Origin: WHSW01 sp963759295 | GTDB taxonomy: Bacteria; Actinomycetota; Thermoleophilia; Solirubrobacterales; 70-9 | Direction: 5' to 3' | NCBI GenBank assembly: GCA_963759295.1 | Contig: CAVWYT010000007.1 | Coordinates: 62,001 to 126,000, forward strand | Length of the DNA stretch: 64,000 nucleotides | Part shown: piece by piece, positions 54,984-63,489 of the stretch | How the letters are laid out: every line of letters begins with the position of its first letter | Position numbering within the stretch: position 1 is the first letter of the stretch | The notes under the pieces: model-generated | What the model saw: the letters and a program-made list of their open reading frames with translations, nothing else | Told to the model about the DNA's origin: nothing | Database searches by the model: none | Made by a program: the position numbers and the translations under genes

Positions 54984-56422
54984 CGCGCGGAGCTCAGGAA
55001 GCTTCGCTCGGCTCGTCGCTGCCGGCCGGGGGCTGCTCGCCCTCCTCGACCGTCTGCTCGACGACCTGCTCGGCAGGCGGCTCCGAGTCGGCGGCCTCGG
55101 TGTCGGCGGTGCTCGCGTCGGGCGCCACGGCCGCGCGGCTCGGAGAAGACCTCCTCGGAGAGGTCGAGCTCGGGCATCTCGGCCTCCTGAGCCGCGGGGG
55201 GCTGCGGCTCGGGCTGCAGCTCGGGCGGGATCAGGTCGCGGAGCGGAAGGTTGTCGTTGCGCTGGGCGCGCTTGACGCTGAGCGAGATCCGGCGGCGCTC
55301 CTCATCGATCTCGAGGATCCGCACCCAGGTCTCCTGGCCGGGCTGGACGACCTCGCCCGGTGTCTCGACGTGATGCTCGGCCAGCTCCGAGATATGGACC
55401 AGGCCCTCGACGCCCGGGACGATCTCGACGAAGGCACCGAAGGCGACGACCTTGGTCACCTTGCCCTCGAGGATGTCGCCGGGCTTGTACTCGTTGAGGA
55501 CCGTCTGCCACGGATCCTCCTGGGTCTGCTTGAGCCCGAGCGAGATCCGCTGACGGTCGCGGTCGATGTCGAGCACCTTGACCCGCACGGTCTCGCCGAT
55601 CGACAGCACCTCGGAGGGGTGGTTGACATGGCTCCAGGAGAGCTCGGAGATGTGGATCAGGCCGTCGATGCCCTCGAGGTCGACGAAGGCGCCGAAGTCG
55701 ACGATGTTGGAGATCTTGCCCTCGACGACCATCCCGGGCTGCAGGCGCCCGAGAATCTGCTCGCGGACCTCCTTGCGCTCCTCCTCGAGCACCGCGCGGC
55801 GTGAGAGGACGACATTGTTGCGCGAGCGGTTGAGCTCGATCACCTTGCACTCGAGCGTCTGGCCCTTGAACTCGTCGAGGTTGTGGACGCGGCGGATGTC
55901 GACCAGCGATGCGGGCAAGAAGCCGCGCACGCCGAGGTCGAGGATGAGCCCGCCCTTGACGACCTCGATCACGCTGCCCTCGACCGGCTCCCCGGTCTCG
56001 GCCGCCGCCTCGATCTTGCGCCAGGCCTTCTCGAAGCGTGCGCGCTTCTTGGAGAGCACGAGCCGGCCCTCCTGGTCCTCCTTGGTGAGCACGAGCGCGT
56101 CGACCTGGTCGCCAAGCGAGACCTCCTCGGAGGGGTCGACCGAGCGGCGGATCGAGAGCTCGTTCGCCGGGATGACGCCCTCCGACTTGTAGCCGATGTC
56201 GACCAGGACCTCGTCCTTGTCGATCCGGACGACCTCGCCGGCGACCACGTCGCCCTCCTCGAAGGGCTTGATCGTCGCGTCATAGTTCGGGACGAGCTTG
56301 CCGTCGACCTCGATCAGCAGGTCGGCGGAGCCGTTTGTGGCCGCGGGCGGGGCCGCAGGCGGCGAAGGCGCCTGTTCGGGCGCCTCCGGAGCAGCGTCGG
56401 TCGTTGTCTCGGCGGCGGACAC
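54956..56422 (-). CDS. rpsA: Ribosomal protein S1, probable 3' frameshift
   Basis: The 488-codon frame encodes a four-domain S1 protein: OB-fold S1 repeats at about 57-126, 144-210, 229-298 and 315-385 (DFGAFVDLEGIDGLIHISELSWSHV, AFGAFVEIVPGVEGLVHISELAEHHV). It recruits mRNA to the 30S subunit. After SEEVFSEPR (residue 430) the sequence turns into arginine-rich junk. In the neighbouring frame the same DNA reads an acidic tail (AVAPDASTADTEAAD ... SDEPSEAS) and stops at 54994, before coaE begins. So a single-base change near 55130-55155 probably shifted the frame. GTG 56422 lies eight bases after TATAGT. Confidence 0.93.
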   Translation of the reverse strand: MSAAETTTDAAPEAPEQAPSPPAAPPAATNGSADLLIEVDGKLVPNYDATIKPFEEGDVVAGEVVRIDKDEVLVDIGYKSEGVIPANELSIRRSVDPSEEVSLGDQVDALVLTKEDQEGRLVLSKKRARFEKAWRKIEAAAETGEPVEGSVIEVVKGGLILDLGVRGFLPASLVDIRRVHNLDEFKGQTLECKVIELNRSRNNVVLSRRAVLEEERKEVREQILGRLQPGMVVEGKISNIVDFGAFVDLEGIDGLIHISELSWSHVNHPSEVLSIGETVRVKVLDIDRDRQRISLGLKQTQEDPWQTVLNEYKPGDILEGKVTKVVAFGAFVEIVPGVEGLVHISELAEHHVETPGEVVQPGQETWVRILEIDEERRRISLSVKRAQRNDNLPLRDLIPPELQPEPQPPAAQEAEMPELDLSEEVFSEPRGRGARREHRRHRGRRLGAACRAGRRADGRGGRAAPGRQRRAERSFLSSARWPPRARSR

Positions 56423-56430
56423 GACGCGTA

Positions 56431-56436
56431 ACTATA
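56431..56436 (-). promoter_or_regulatory. Putative -10 box of rpsA (TATAGT), leaderless
   Basis: TATAGT on the minus strand ends eight bases before GTG 56422. A leaderless S1 message is notable because S1 itself is needed for many leadered mRNAs but not for leaderless ones. Confidence 0.5.
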
Positions 56437-56491
56437 GGGAGGCCGCCCTCGGCTGTGTGCTCCGCGGACGGAACGGTACCCTCGCCGCACG

Positions 56492-57619
56492 ATGCCCCGA
56501 CGACGGACCAAGCGCGGTGACGAGCGCATCGCGCTCGCGGGCGAGTACGACGTCCTCGTCTGCGGGGCCAGCTTCGCCGGGCTCGCGGTCGCCCGGGAGC
56601 TCGCCGGCTCGGGGGCGCGCACCCTGATCATCGATCGCTACGAGATCGGCGAGCGCCAGACCTCGGCATGCGCGGCGCCGACCGACTGGCTGGCGGCGAT
56701 GGGCGTCTCGGAGGCGGTCCGCCAGACGTTCGACACCCTGGTCGTCCACACTCCCCGGACCACGGTTCGCTTCCGACTGCCGTGGACGTTCTCGACCTTC
56801 GACTATCGCGAGCTCTGCGGGTTGCTGTTCGATCAGACCGATGCCGAGTTCGAGACCGCGAAGGTCGAGGGCCGCAGCGGCAACATGGTGCACACCGATC
56901 GAGGCGACCTCCGCTCGCCGCTGGTCGTCGACGCGCTCGGGTGGAAGCGGGTGCTGGCCGGCAACGCCTACCAGCCGCCCGACGCGCCGCTCTCGCGCGG
57001 CCTGGAGGTGCACCCGAGCGGCGGCTCCGAGGAGCTCGAGATCTGGATCGACCGCGGCTACGTGCCGGCCGGCTACTCGTGGAGCTTCCCGGCTCGTGAC
57101 GAGGTCCGGGTCGGGGTTGGTTCGTTCGATCCCCGCTTCCACGTCAAGGAGCCGACCGTGCGCCTCGCCGAGGATCTCGAGCACGAGGCGGTCGGCTACC
57201 AGGGCAACTGGATCCCACACGAGCTGCGGCCGGCGACCGAGGACGGCGTCTTCTTCGTCGGCGATTCGGCCGGCCACTGCCTGCCACTGACCGCGGAGGG
57301 GATCCGGACGGCGTTCTATTTCGGGATCGCATGCGGTCGCGAGCTGCGGCGGGTTATCGAGGGGCGCGCAACGTTGGAGACCGCGCTGCGACGCTACGGC
57401 GACTTCTCGGCCCGCCACCGATGGCAGTTCGACTGGATGCTGCGCGTGCAGAGGCTCGTCCCCCGGGTTCCGCCGCGGGCGCTGAGCGCCGCGCTGCGAG
57501 CGATGGAGCGCGATAGCTTCGTCGGCTGGTCGTTCGGGCACTACCTGCGGATCGCGCACCCCTCGTTCGCCGAGGCGCCCGCGGCCGCGGCGAGGCCCGC
57601 GACGCTGTCCGCGGCATGA
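56492..57619 (+). CDS. FAD-dependent oxidoreductase, geranylgeranyl-reductase-like
   Basis: A 375-residue flavoprotein: FAD-binding DVLVCGASFAGLAVARELAGSGARTLIIDRYEIG, a central region ending GYVPAGYSWSFPARDEVRVGVGSFDP, and the second FAD motif DGVFFVGDSAGHCLPLTAEGIRTAFYFG. This is the geranylgeranyl reductase/FixC group, which saturates isoprenoid chains of lipids or quinones. Substrate is open. ATG 56492; divergent from rpsA. Confidence 0.85.
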   Translation: MPRRRTKRGDERIALAGEYDVLVCGASFAGLAVARELAGSGARTLIIDRYEIGERQTSACAAPTDWLAAMGVSEAVRQTFDTLVVHTPRTTVRFRLPWTFSTFDYRELCGLLFDQTDAEFETAKVEGRSGNMVHTDRGDLRSPLVVDALGWKRVLAGNAYQPPDAPLSRGLEVHPSGGSEELEIWIDRGYVPAGYSWSFPARDEVRVGVGSFDPRFHVKEPTVRLAEDLEHEAVGYQGNWIPHELRPATEDGVFFVGDSAGHCLPLTAEGIRTAFYFGIACGRELRRVIEGRATLETALRRYGDFSARHRWQFDWMLRVQRLVPRVPPRALSAALRAMERDSFVGWSFGHYLRIAHPSFAEAPAAAARPATLSAA

Positions 57620-57724
57620 GACCCGGCGGACCCCGCCGAGACGTGCCGGACGCGGCCGGACCCGCCGAGAGCGATCCGCGCAAGCGGGGCCTCAGCGAGT
57701 CGCAGGGGTCGTAGCGCGCGGTCG

Positions 57725-59023
57725 ATGAGTTCCCGGCGTCGACGCGGTCATTTGGGAGTGGCGACTCCGAGCTCGATCCAGCGCACGTACCTGCTCCTCC
57801 TGCTGGGCAACACCCTGGCGGCGTCGTTCATCTGGGGGATCAACACCATCTTCCTGCTCGACGCCGGGCTCTCGAACCTCGAGGCGTTCGCGGCGAACGC
57901 GTTCTTCACCGCGGGAATGGTGCTGTTCGAGGTCCCGACCGGAATCGTCGCCGACACGATCGGGCGCCGGGTCTCGTACCTGCTCGGCACGGTCACCCTG
58001 ACGGCCTCGACCCTGCTCTACGTGTTGCTGTGGCGGATCGAGGCGCCGTTCTGGCAGTGGGCGGTCGTTTCGATCCTGCTCGGTCTCGGGTTCACGTTCT
58101 TCTCGGGCGCGGTCGAGGCGTGGCTGGTCGATGCGCTGGCCGCGACCGGGTTCAGGGGCGAGCTGGAGTCGGTGTTCGGACGCGGGCAGATCGTCACCGG
58201 AGCCGCAATGCTCTCCGGCTCGGTGGCGGGCGGCTTTGTCGCCGAGCAGACCAGCCTCGGGATGCCGTTCGTGCTCCGCGGCGTCGTCCTGCTGGTCATG
58301 TTCGCGGTCGCGTTCAGGCTCATGCATGACGTCGGCTTCACGCCGGTGAAGGGCGGCAGGCCGCTGGCCGAGATGCGCAAGATCGCCTCCGACTCGGTCG
58401 ATTTCGGCTGGCGGGTGCCGGCGGTCAAGTGGCTGATGGTCGAGGTCCTGTTCACCGGCGGCGTCAGCATCTACGCCTTCTACGCCTTGCAGCCGTACCT
58501 GCTCGAGCTCTACGGCGACCCGGACGCATACCAGGTCGCGGGCCTCGTGGCGGCGATCGTCGCCGGCGCCCAGATCCTCGGCGGGATCGCGGCACCGCGG
58601 CTCCGGCGGCTGTTCCGCCGCCGGACCTCGGCGCTGATCGTCGCCGCGGCGCTGAGCACGATCACCCTGGCGCTGATCGGGACGATCGAGAGCTTCTGGG
58701 CCGTGATCGGGCTGGTCGTCGTCTGGGCGTTGCTGTTCGCGGCCACGATGCCGATTCGCCAGACCTACCTGAACGGCATGATCCCGTCCCGACAGCGAGC
58801 GACGATCCTCTCCTTCGACTCACTGATGAGCTCGAGCGGCGGCGTCTGGGCGCAGCCGGTGCTCGGCCGCGCGGCGGACGCCTGGGGCTATGCGCCTTCC
58901 TACCTGTTCAGCGCCGGGATCTCGGCCCTGGCGATCCCGTGCCTCGCGCTCTCGCGGCGCGAGAACACCCCCGCCGACACGGTCGAGGCGACCGAGGCAG
59001 AACCGGTGCCGCAGCCCGCCTGA
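57725..59023 (+). CDS. MFS transporter
   Basis: A 432-residue protein with about 12 membrane segments. Early motifs INTIFLLDAGLSNLEAFAANAFFTAGMVLFEVPTGIVADTIGRRVSYLLG carry the MFS loop 2-3 signature (G-x-V-A-D-x-x-G-R-R). The second half opens MVEVLFTGGVSIYAFYALQPYLLELYGDPDAYQVAGLVAA. Transporters with this FEVPTG motif are often unassigned. ATG 57725 lacks a ribosome-binding site. Confidence 0.88.
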   Translation: MSSRRRRGHLGVATPSSIQRTYLLLLLGNTLAASFIWGINTIFLLDAGLSNLEAFAANAFFTAGMVLFEVPTGIVADTIGRRVSYLLGTVTLTASTLLYVLLWRIEAPFWQWAVVSILLGLGFTFFSGAVEAWLVDALAATGFRGELESVFGRGQIVTGAAMLSGSVAGGFVAEQTSLGMPFVLRGVVLLVMFAVAFRLMHDVGFTPVKGGRPLAEMRKIASDSVDFGWRVPAVKWLMVEVLFTGGVSIYAFYALQPYLLELYGDPDAYQVAGLVAAIVAGAQILGGIAAPRLRRLFRRRTSALIVAAALSTITLALIGTIESFWAVIGLVVVWALLFAATMPIRQTYLNGMIPSRQRATILSFDSLMSSSGGVWAQPVLGRAADAWGYAPSYLFSAGISALAIPCLALSRRENTPADTVEATEAEPVPQPA

Positions 59024-59185
59024 GGCCGAGCCCGTCGAAGCGGCGGCGTCACCCGCCAGCGAACGCGCGGGGACCGTCGCCGGTCATCTGTTGGGGCCGT
59101 AACTGTCGCCCGGGCGGCGCGATGAGTTCTGGGCCGCGTGGCGGTCTTACTCCGTGACCGTCCCAACCACGCAGGAGCAAGCCCC

Positions 59186-60028
59186 ATGCAGACAGTGACC
59201 TCCAAAGACGGAACGACGATCGCCTACGACCGTTACGGCAGCGGACCGGCCGTGATCCTGGTCGGCGGGGCGATGGGCCATCGCAAGTTCAAGAAGATGG
59301 AGGAGCTCGCGCAGCTGCTCTCCGAGCGCTGCACGGTGATCAATTACGACCGTCGGGGCCGGGGCGACAGCGACGAGGTGAAGCCGTTCGCGGTCGAGCG
59401 CGAGGTCGAGGACATCGCGGCGCTGATCGACGCGACCGACGGCAGCGCCTCCCTGTGGGGCTGGTCGTCGGGCGGAGCCCTGGCGCTGCGCGCCGCGGGC
59501 GCGAAGATCGGCGTCGAACGGGTGGCCGCCTACGAGGTCCCCTTCATGGTCGATCCCGACGGCAAGCTGCCGACCGCGGACTACGCCGAGCGGCTCGACG
59601 AGCTGGTCGCGGCCGACGATCGAGCGGGTGCGGTCAAGCACTTCATGCGCAACGCGATCGGCATCCCGGCACCGTTCGTCGCCCTGATGCCGCTGATGCC
59701 GATGTGGAAGGAGCTGAAGGCGAACGCTCACACGCTCCCCTACGACTGGGCCGCGCTCGGCGACGACAACATGCACGGCACGCCGCTCGATCCGCACGAA
59801 TGGGAGTCGATCACCGTCCCGGCCCTGCTCGCATACGGGTCGAAGAGCCCCGACCAGCTCCAGAAGGCCTCGCGAGCGCTCGCCGAGCTGCTCCCGCAGG
59901 CCGAGCTCCGCGCGCTCGATCGCCAGAGCCACAACGTCTCGATGAAGGCTCTGGCGCCGGTGCTGGCGGAGTTCGTCGCGGGCGAGGGAGCGCCCGCCGC
60001 CACGGAGGCAACCGCCTCGGCCGCCTAG
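59186..60028 (+). CDS. Alpha/beta hydrolase
   Basis: A 280-residue cytosolic hydrolase: TIAYDRYGSGPAVILVGGAMGHRK, INYDRRGRGDSDE, nucleophile elbow LWGWSSGGALALRAA (Gly-x-Ser-x-Gly as GWSSG), VPALLAYGSKSPDQ with the acid region, and the late RQSHNVSMKALAPVL histidine. Similar proteins are annotated as haloperoxidase-like or esterase-type hydrolases. AGGAG nine bases before ATG 59186 fixes the start and rejects the 16-codon longer frame. Confidence 0.9.
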   Translation: MQTVTSKDGTTIAYDRYGSGPAVILVGGAMGHRKFKKMEELAQLLSERCTVINYDRRGRGDSDEVKPFAVEREVEDIAALIDATDGSASLWGWSSGGALALRAAGAKIGVERVAAYEVPFMVDPDGKLPTADYAERLDELVAADDRAGAVKHFMRNAIGIPAPFVALMPLMPMWKELKANAHTLPYDWAALGDDNMHGTPLDPHEWESITVPALLAYGSKSPDQLQKASRALAELLPQAELRALDRQSHNVSMKALAPVLAEFVAGEGAPAATEATASAA

Positions 60029-60043
60029 GCCGTACGCCCGCGC

Positions 60044-60616
60044 TCAGAGCCCGAGTCCGCGCACCCCGCCCTCGTCCCAGCCCAGGTGGTGAGCCACCTC
60101 GTGACGCACGGTGCGCTCGACCTGCGCTCGCAGTAGGTCGGGATCGTGGCCGAAGTCTCGCTCCAGCGTGTCCTGGTAGATGACGATGCGGTCCGCGTAG
60201 TTGTCGCGGGCGATGGTGCCGCCGATGTACTGGCCGTAGGCGCGGTGCTCGTGCCCGCGTGTGGAGACCGTCACCGGTACATGCTCGAGCAGCTCGCGGA
60301 ATCGCTCCGGCAGGTCGTCGAGGGCCTGCATCACGAGCTCGTCGAACTCGCTCGGGGGCTCGTCGGGAGGAGGCAGCGAGGCGAGCGACTCGCTGCGTTC
60401 GACCAGCCGTCGGAACTCGGGCTCGGGCACCTCCTTGCCGATCATGGCTACGGTCACCCAGGCGGTGACGAGCACGATCGCGACGGCCCCGACCAGCAAT
60501 GCGAACAGGTCGCCCACCCCGCCGAACGAGGGCGGGTTGAGCAGTAGCAGGACGAGGCCGGTGATGAAGGCGATCAACGCCGCCGCTCGCAACGGTGGAC
60601 CGATGATCTCCCTCAT
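60044..60616 (-). CDS. Membrane-bound zincin-like metallopeptidase
   Basis: A 190-residue protein with two N-terminal membrane segments (LRAAALIAFITGLVLLLL, LFALLVGAVAIVLVTAWVTVAMI) and a cytosolic minimal zincin domain: DELVMQALDDLPERFRELLEHVPVTVSTRGHEHR, DRIVIYQDTLERDF and VRHEVAHHLGWDEGGV with the HExxH motif. Members of the Zincin_1 family usually lack the membrane part, so this fusion is less common. ATG 60616 overlaps the LacI stop (ATGA). Confidence 0.85.
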   Translation of the reverse strand: MREIIGPPLRAAALIAFITGLVLLLLNPPSFGGVGDLFALLVGAVAIVLVTAWVTVAMIGKEVPEPEFRRLVERSESLASLPPPDEPPSEFDELVMQALDDLPERFRELLEHVPVTVSTRGHEHRAYGQYIGGTIARDNYADRIVIYQDTLERDFGHDPDLLRAQVERTVRHEVAHHLGWDEGGVRGLGL

Positions 60617-61656
60617 GCGCCCAGGTTAGAGCGCGGTTCCGGCGGCGGCGCGGTCGATCCGCGGACGATCAACTCGGTCGGCAGCAGGATCGGATCGGTT
60701 TCGGGCTCTTCACCCTCCAGGCGGTCGAGCAGCACGCGCGCCGCCTCGGCTCCGATCGCCTCCTGCGGGATCGCGACCGTGGTCAGCGGCGGCCGCAGGC
60801 TGGCGACCATCGGCGTGTCGTTGTGGCCGACGATCGAGACGTCCTGCGGACAGCGCAGCCCGGACGCGCCGAGCGCCTCCATGCAGCCGAGCGCGATCAG
60901 GTCGTTGCCGGCGACGATCGCGGTCAACGCCCGGCCGCGGGCGAGGAGGTCGGCGCAGGCTCGCTTGCCGGCGGCAGCGGTGAACGCATCGCCATGGACG
61001 ATCAGCCCGGACGGATCGAGACCGAGCCGCGCCGCCGCCGCCTCGAAGGCGCGCAGCCGCCGGACCGTCGTCGAGAGGCTCAGCGGGCCGCTGACATGGG
61101 CCACCGCGCGGTGGCCGAGCGCGAACAGGTGCTCCACCGCGGCATCGACCCCCGATGCGTCGTCTCCGGCGACCAGCGGGAGGACGTGCGAGTCGACGTC
61201 CCGCGTCACGAGCACGGTCGGCACCGCTCCGGAGGCGAGATCGGCGACCGTCTTGCTCGTCCGCGTGGCGGTCGCGACGATCAGGCCCTCGCAGCGCCGG
61301 GCGAGCAGCTCGTCGATCAGCAGCGCCTCCCGCTCGGGGTCGTTGTCGGTGTCCGCCAGCAGGCACGCGATTCCCGCGCTCCAGAGGGCGGCCTCGATCC
61401 CGCGGACGATCGGCGGGATCACCGGGTTGGTCAGGTCGGGGACGACGACGCCGACGAACCCCGATCGGCGGGTACGCAGGCTGCGCGCCACCGGGTCCGG
61501 CCGGTACCCGAGCTCACGCGCGGCCTCGCGGACGCGCTGTTCAGTCGGCGGCGAGATCCGGCCCGGCAGCGCCGGATTGAGAGCGCGCGAAGCGGTCGCC
61601 GGGTTGACGCCGGCTCGCCGCGCCACGTCCCGCAGCGTGGGCCGCCGGATCGCCAC
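60613..61656 (-). CDS. LacI family transcriptional regulator
   Basis: A 347-residue regulator: N-terminal LacI helix-turn-helix and hinge (PTLRDVARRAGVNPATASRALNPALPGRISPPTEQRVREAARELGYRPDPVARSLRTRRS) and a periplasmic-binding-protein-like sensor (GFVGVVVPDLTNPVIPPIVRGIEAALWSAGIACLLADTDNDPEREALLIDELL). The effector is probably a sugar or small hydroxylated molecule. A perfect LacI-type operator lies 690 bases upstream before the AhpD-like gene, a likely target. GTG 61656. Confidence 0.94.
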   Translation of the reverse strand: MAIRRPTLRDVARRAGVNPATASRALNPALPGRISPPTEQRVREAARELGYRPDPVARSLRTRRSGFVGVVVPDLTNPVIPPIVRGIEAALWSAGIACLLADTDNDPEREALLIDELLARRCEGLIVATATRTSKTVADLASGAVPTVLVTRDVDSHVLPLVAGDDASGVDAAVEHLFALGHRAVAHVSGPLSLSTTVRRLRAFEAAAARLGLDPSGLIVHGDAFTAAAGKRACADLLARGRALTAIVAGNDLIALGCMEALGASGLRCPQDVSIVGHNDTPMVASLRPPLTTVAIPQEAIGAEAARVLLDRLEGEEPETDPILLPTELIVRGSTAPPPEPRSNLGA

Positions 61657-61691
61657 CGGAGGCGATCCTGGACCCCGCTCAGGCGTCCCGC

Positions 61692-62321
61692 TCAGTCGCG
61701 CGCCCAGTAATCATCGGACGCCTTGCTCGTCGCCAGCGCCTCGGCGGTCTCGAACCCGGGCGCCATCGCGGCCCGGTCTCCCGGCATCACCTGATGGTGC
61801 TCGATGTCGAGCAGCCGCAGCCAGCTCTGCTGACCGAGCGTCAGTCCGATCATGCACCCGAGCTCGACCAGCTCGGCCTCGGAGAAGTGCGCGTACATGC
61901 GCTCCCAGAAGGCGTCGTCGGTCTCGATCCCCCAGGCGATCGCCTCGGCGTACGCGAGCGCCGCCTTCTGGCGCTCGTCGAAGCGCTCGGCGCTCTCGAA
62001 GTTGAGCAGCTCGTCGTACTGGCCCTCCTCGAGCCCCTGCTTGGTGGCCTTCTCGGAACGCTGGTTGCCGCAGTACTCGCACTTCGTCGATCGCGAGACG
62101 TAGACACGGCAGAGCTCCTTGATCGAGTGATCGAGAATGCCCTCACGGAACAGATCGCGCCAGCTGTTGGCGAAGAACCAGAACGCCGCCGGGACGTGGG
62201 CTCGGATCGCCGAGCTCTCGGGGCGAGGCGTTCCCTCCCTTGCGCATCGCTCCATCTCGGCCCGCATCTCGGGGGTCATTCGCTCGACCGGCACATAGCT
62301 GATCCTCGGCCCATTGCCCAT
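61692..62321 (-). CDS. Carboxymuconolactone decarboxylase/AhpD-like protein
   Basis: A 209-residue protein of the CMD/AhpD family: an all-helical core with the redox pair in KCEYCGNQRSEKATKQG (CxxC), preceded by FFANSWRDLFREGILDHSIKELCRVYVS and followed by ALAYAEAIAWGIETDDAFWERMYAHFSEAELVELGCMIGLT. AhpD-type members are peroxidase reductants; others are decarboxylases. ATG 62321 with GGAGGAGG ten bases upstream excludes the longer frame. A perfect palindromic operator lies at 62343, so the LacI gene probably controls it. Confidence 0.88.
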   Translation of the reverse strand: MGNGPRISYVPVERMTPEMRAEMERCAREGTPRPESSAIRAHVPAAFWFFANSWRDLFREGILDHSIKELCRVYVSRSTKCEYCGNQRSEKATKQGLEEGQYDELLNFESAERFDERQKAALAYAEAIAWGIETDDAFWERMYAHFSEAELVELGCMIGLTLGQQSWLRLLDIEHHQVMPGDRAAMAPGFETAEALATSKASDDYWARD

Positions 62322-62342
62322 CTCAACTCCTCCTCCACGCGT

Positions 62343-62358
62343 TGGCAATCGATTGCCA
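62343..62358. promoter_or_regulatory. LacI-type operator
   Basis: TGGCAATCGATTGCCA is a perfect 16-base palindrome with the central CG typical of LacI-family sites. It lies 22 bases before the AhpD-like start, just downstream of a TATTCT hexamer (62360-62365 on the minus strand), so a bound dimer would sit on the transcription start. The LacI gene is the next one downstream. Confidence 0.75.
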
Positions 62359-62409
62359 GAATAGCACGAGACGAGGTCCCCGAAGCGCCTCGTTTGGCAC
62401 CTGGCGGCG

Positions 62410-63387
62410 TCAGAGCTCGACCGACGACATGTCCGCGTAGCGATCGCCCGCGGTGATCCCGTCCGGCGCCGCGGCATCGAGGCGGGCGATGTCCCCCTCG
62501 CCGAGCTCGATCGCTGCGGCGGCCACGTTCTCGCTCAGGTGCTCTCGCCGGGTCGTCCCGGGGATCGGAACTACGTCCTCGCCTCGATGCAGGACCCAGG
62601 CGAGCGCGAGCTGTCCGGGCTGAACCGACTTCTCCGCGGCGATCCGGCGCACGCTCTCGACCAGGGCCAGGTTGCGGTTGAAGTTCTCGCCCTGAAACCG
62701 CGGGTGGCCGCGGCGCGAGTCGTCGGGCGCAAGGTCGTCGGGAGCGTGAAACCGGCCGGTGAGAAAGCCGCGCCCGAGCGGGCTGTAGGCGACGAACCCG
62801 ATCCCGAGCTCACGGACGGTCGGCAGGATCGCCGCCTCGACGCCCCGCGTCCACAGCGAGTACTCGGTCTCGAGCGCGGCGATCGGGTGCACCGAGTGGG
62901 CGCGCCGGATCGTCGACGCGGCGGCCTCGGAGAGGCCGAGATGGCGGACCTTGCCGGCGGCCACGAGCTCGGCCATCGCGCCGACGGTCTCCTCGATCGG
63001 CACCTTCGGGTCGACGCGGTGCTGGTAGTAAAGGTCGATGTGCTCGACCGCGAGCCGGGCCAGCGACGCATCACAGGCCTCGTGCACGTACTCCGGGTCG
63101 CCGCGGACCCCGGCCGGCTCGCCCTTCGGGCCACGGACCTGGCCGAACTTGGTCGCCAGCACGACGTCGTCGCGGCGGCCGGCGATCGCCCGCCCGACCA
63201 GCCGCTCGTTCGCCCCGGCTCCGTACATGTCCGCGGTGTCGAGCATCGTCACGCCGAGCTCGAGCGCCCGGCCGATCGTCGCGATCGACTCGGCCTCGTC
63301 CGCCCCGGCGTAGAACGCGGACATGCCCATGCACCCGAGGCCGACCTCGCCGACCTCGAGTTGCTCTCCCAAGGTTCTCGTGCGCAT
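62410..63387 (-). CDS. Aldo/keto reductase
   Basis: A 325-residue NADPH-dependent AKR. The catalytic tetrad is visible as Asp50, Tyr55 (LDTADMYGAG), Lys80 (LATKFG) and His123 (YYQHRVD). Resembles the AKR13/YakC group of aldehyde and methylglyoxal reductases. It lies upstream of the operator-controlled AhpD-like gene and may be read into it. ATG 63387; a TACACT -10-like hexamer at 63433-63438 (minus strand) implies a leader of about 40 bases. Confidence 0.93.
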   Translation of the reverse strand: MRTRTLGEQLEVGEVGLGCMGMSAFYAGADEAESIATIGRALELGVTMLDTADMYGAGANERLVGRAIAGRRDDVVLATKFGQVRGPKGEPAGVRGDPEYVHEACDASLARLAVEHIDLYYQHRVDPKVPIEETVGAMAELVAAGKVRHLGLSEAAASTIRRAHSVHPIAALETEYSLWTRGVEAAILPTVRELGIGFVAYSPLGRGFLTGRFHAPDDLAPDDSRRGHPRFQGENFNRNLALVESVRRIAAEKSVQPGQLALAWVLHRGEDVVPIPGTTRREHLSENVAAAAIELGEGDIARLDAAAPDGITAGDRYADMSSVEL

Positions 63388-63489
63388 GGGGAAGGGCCGA
63401 AGCGGCGGTGCCCGATCGCTCGCCGCAATCGAGTGTAACGCGGCGATTTGCTGGCTGAGACTCCAGCGGGTACTCGGTCGGTCGGTCGG

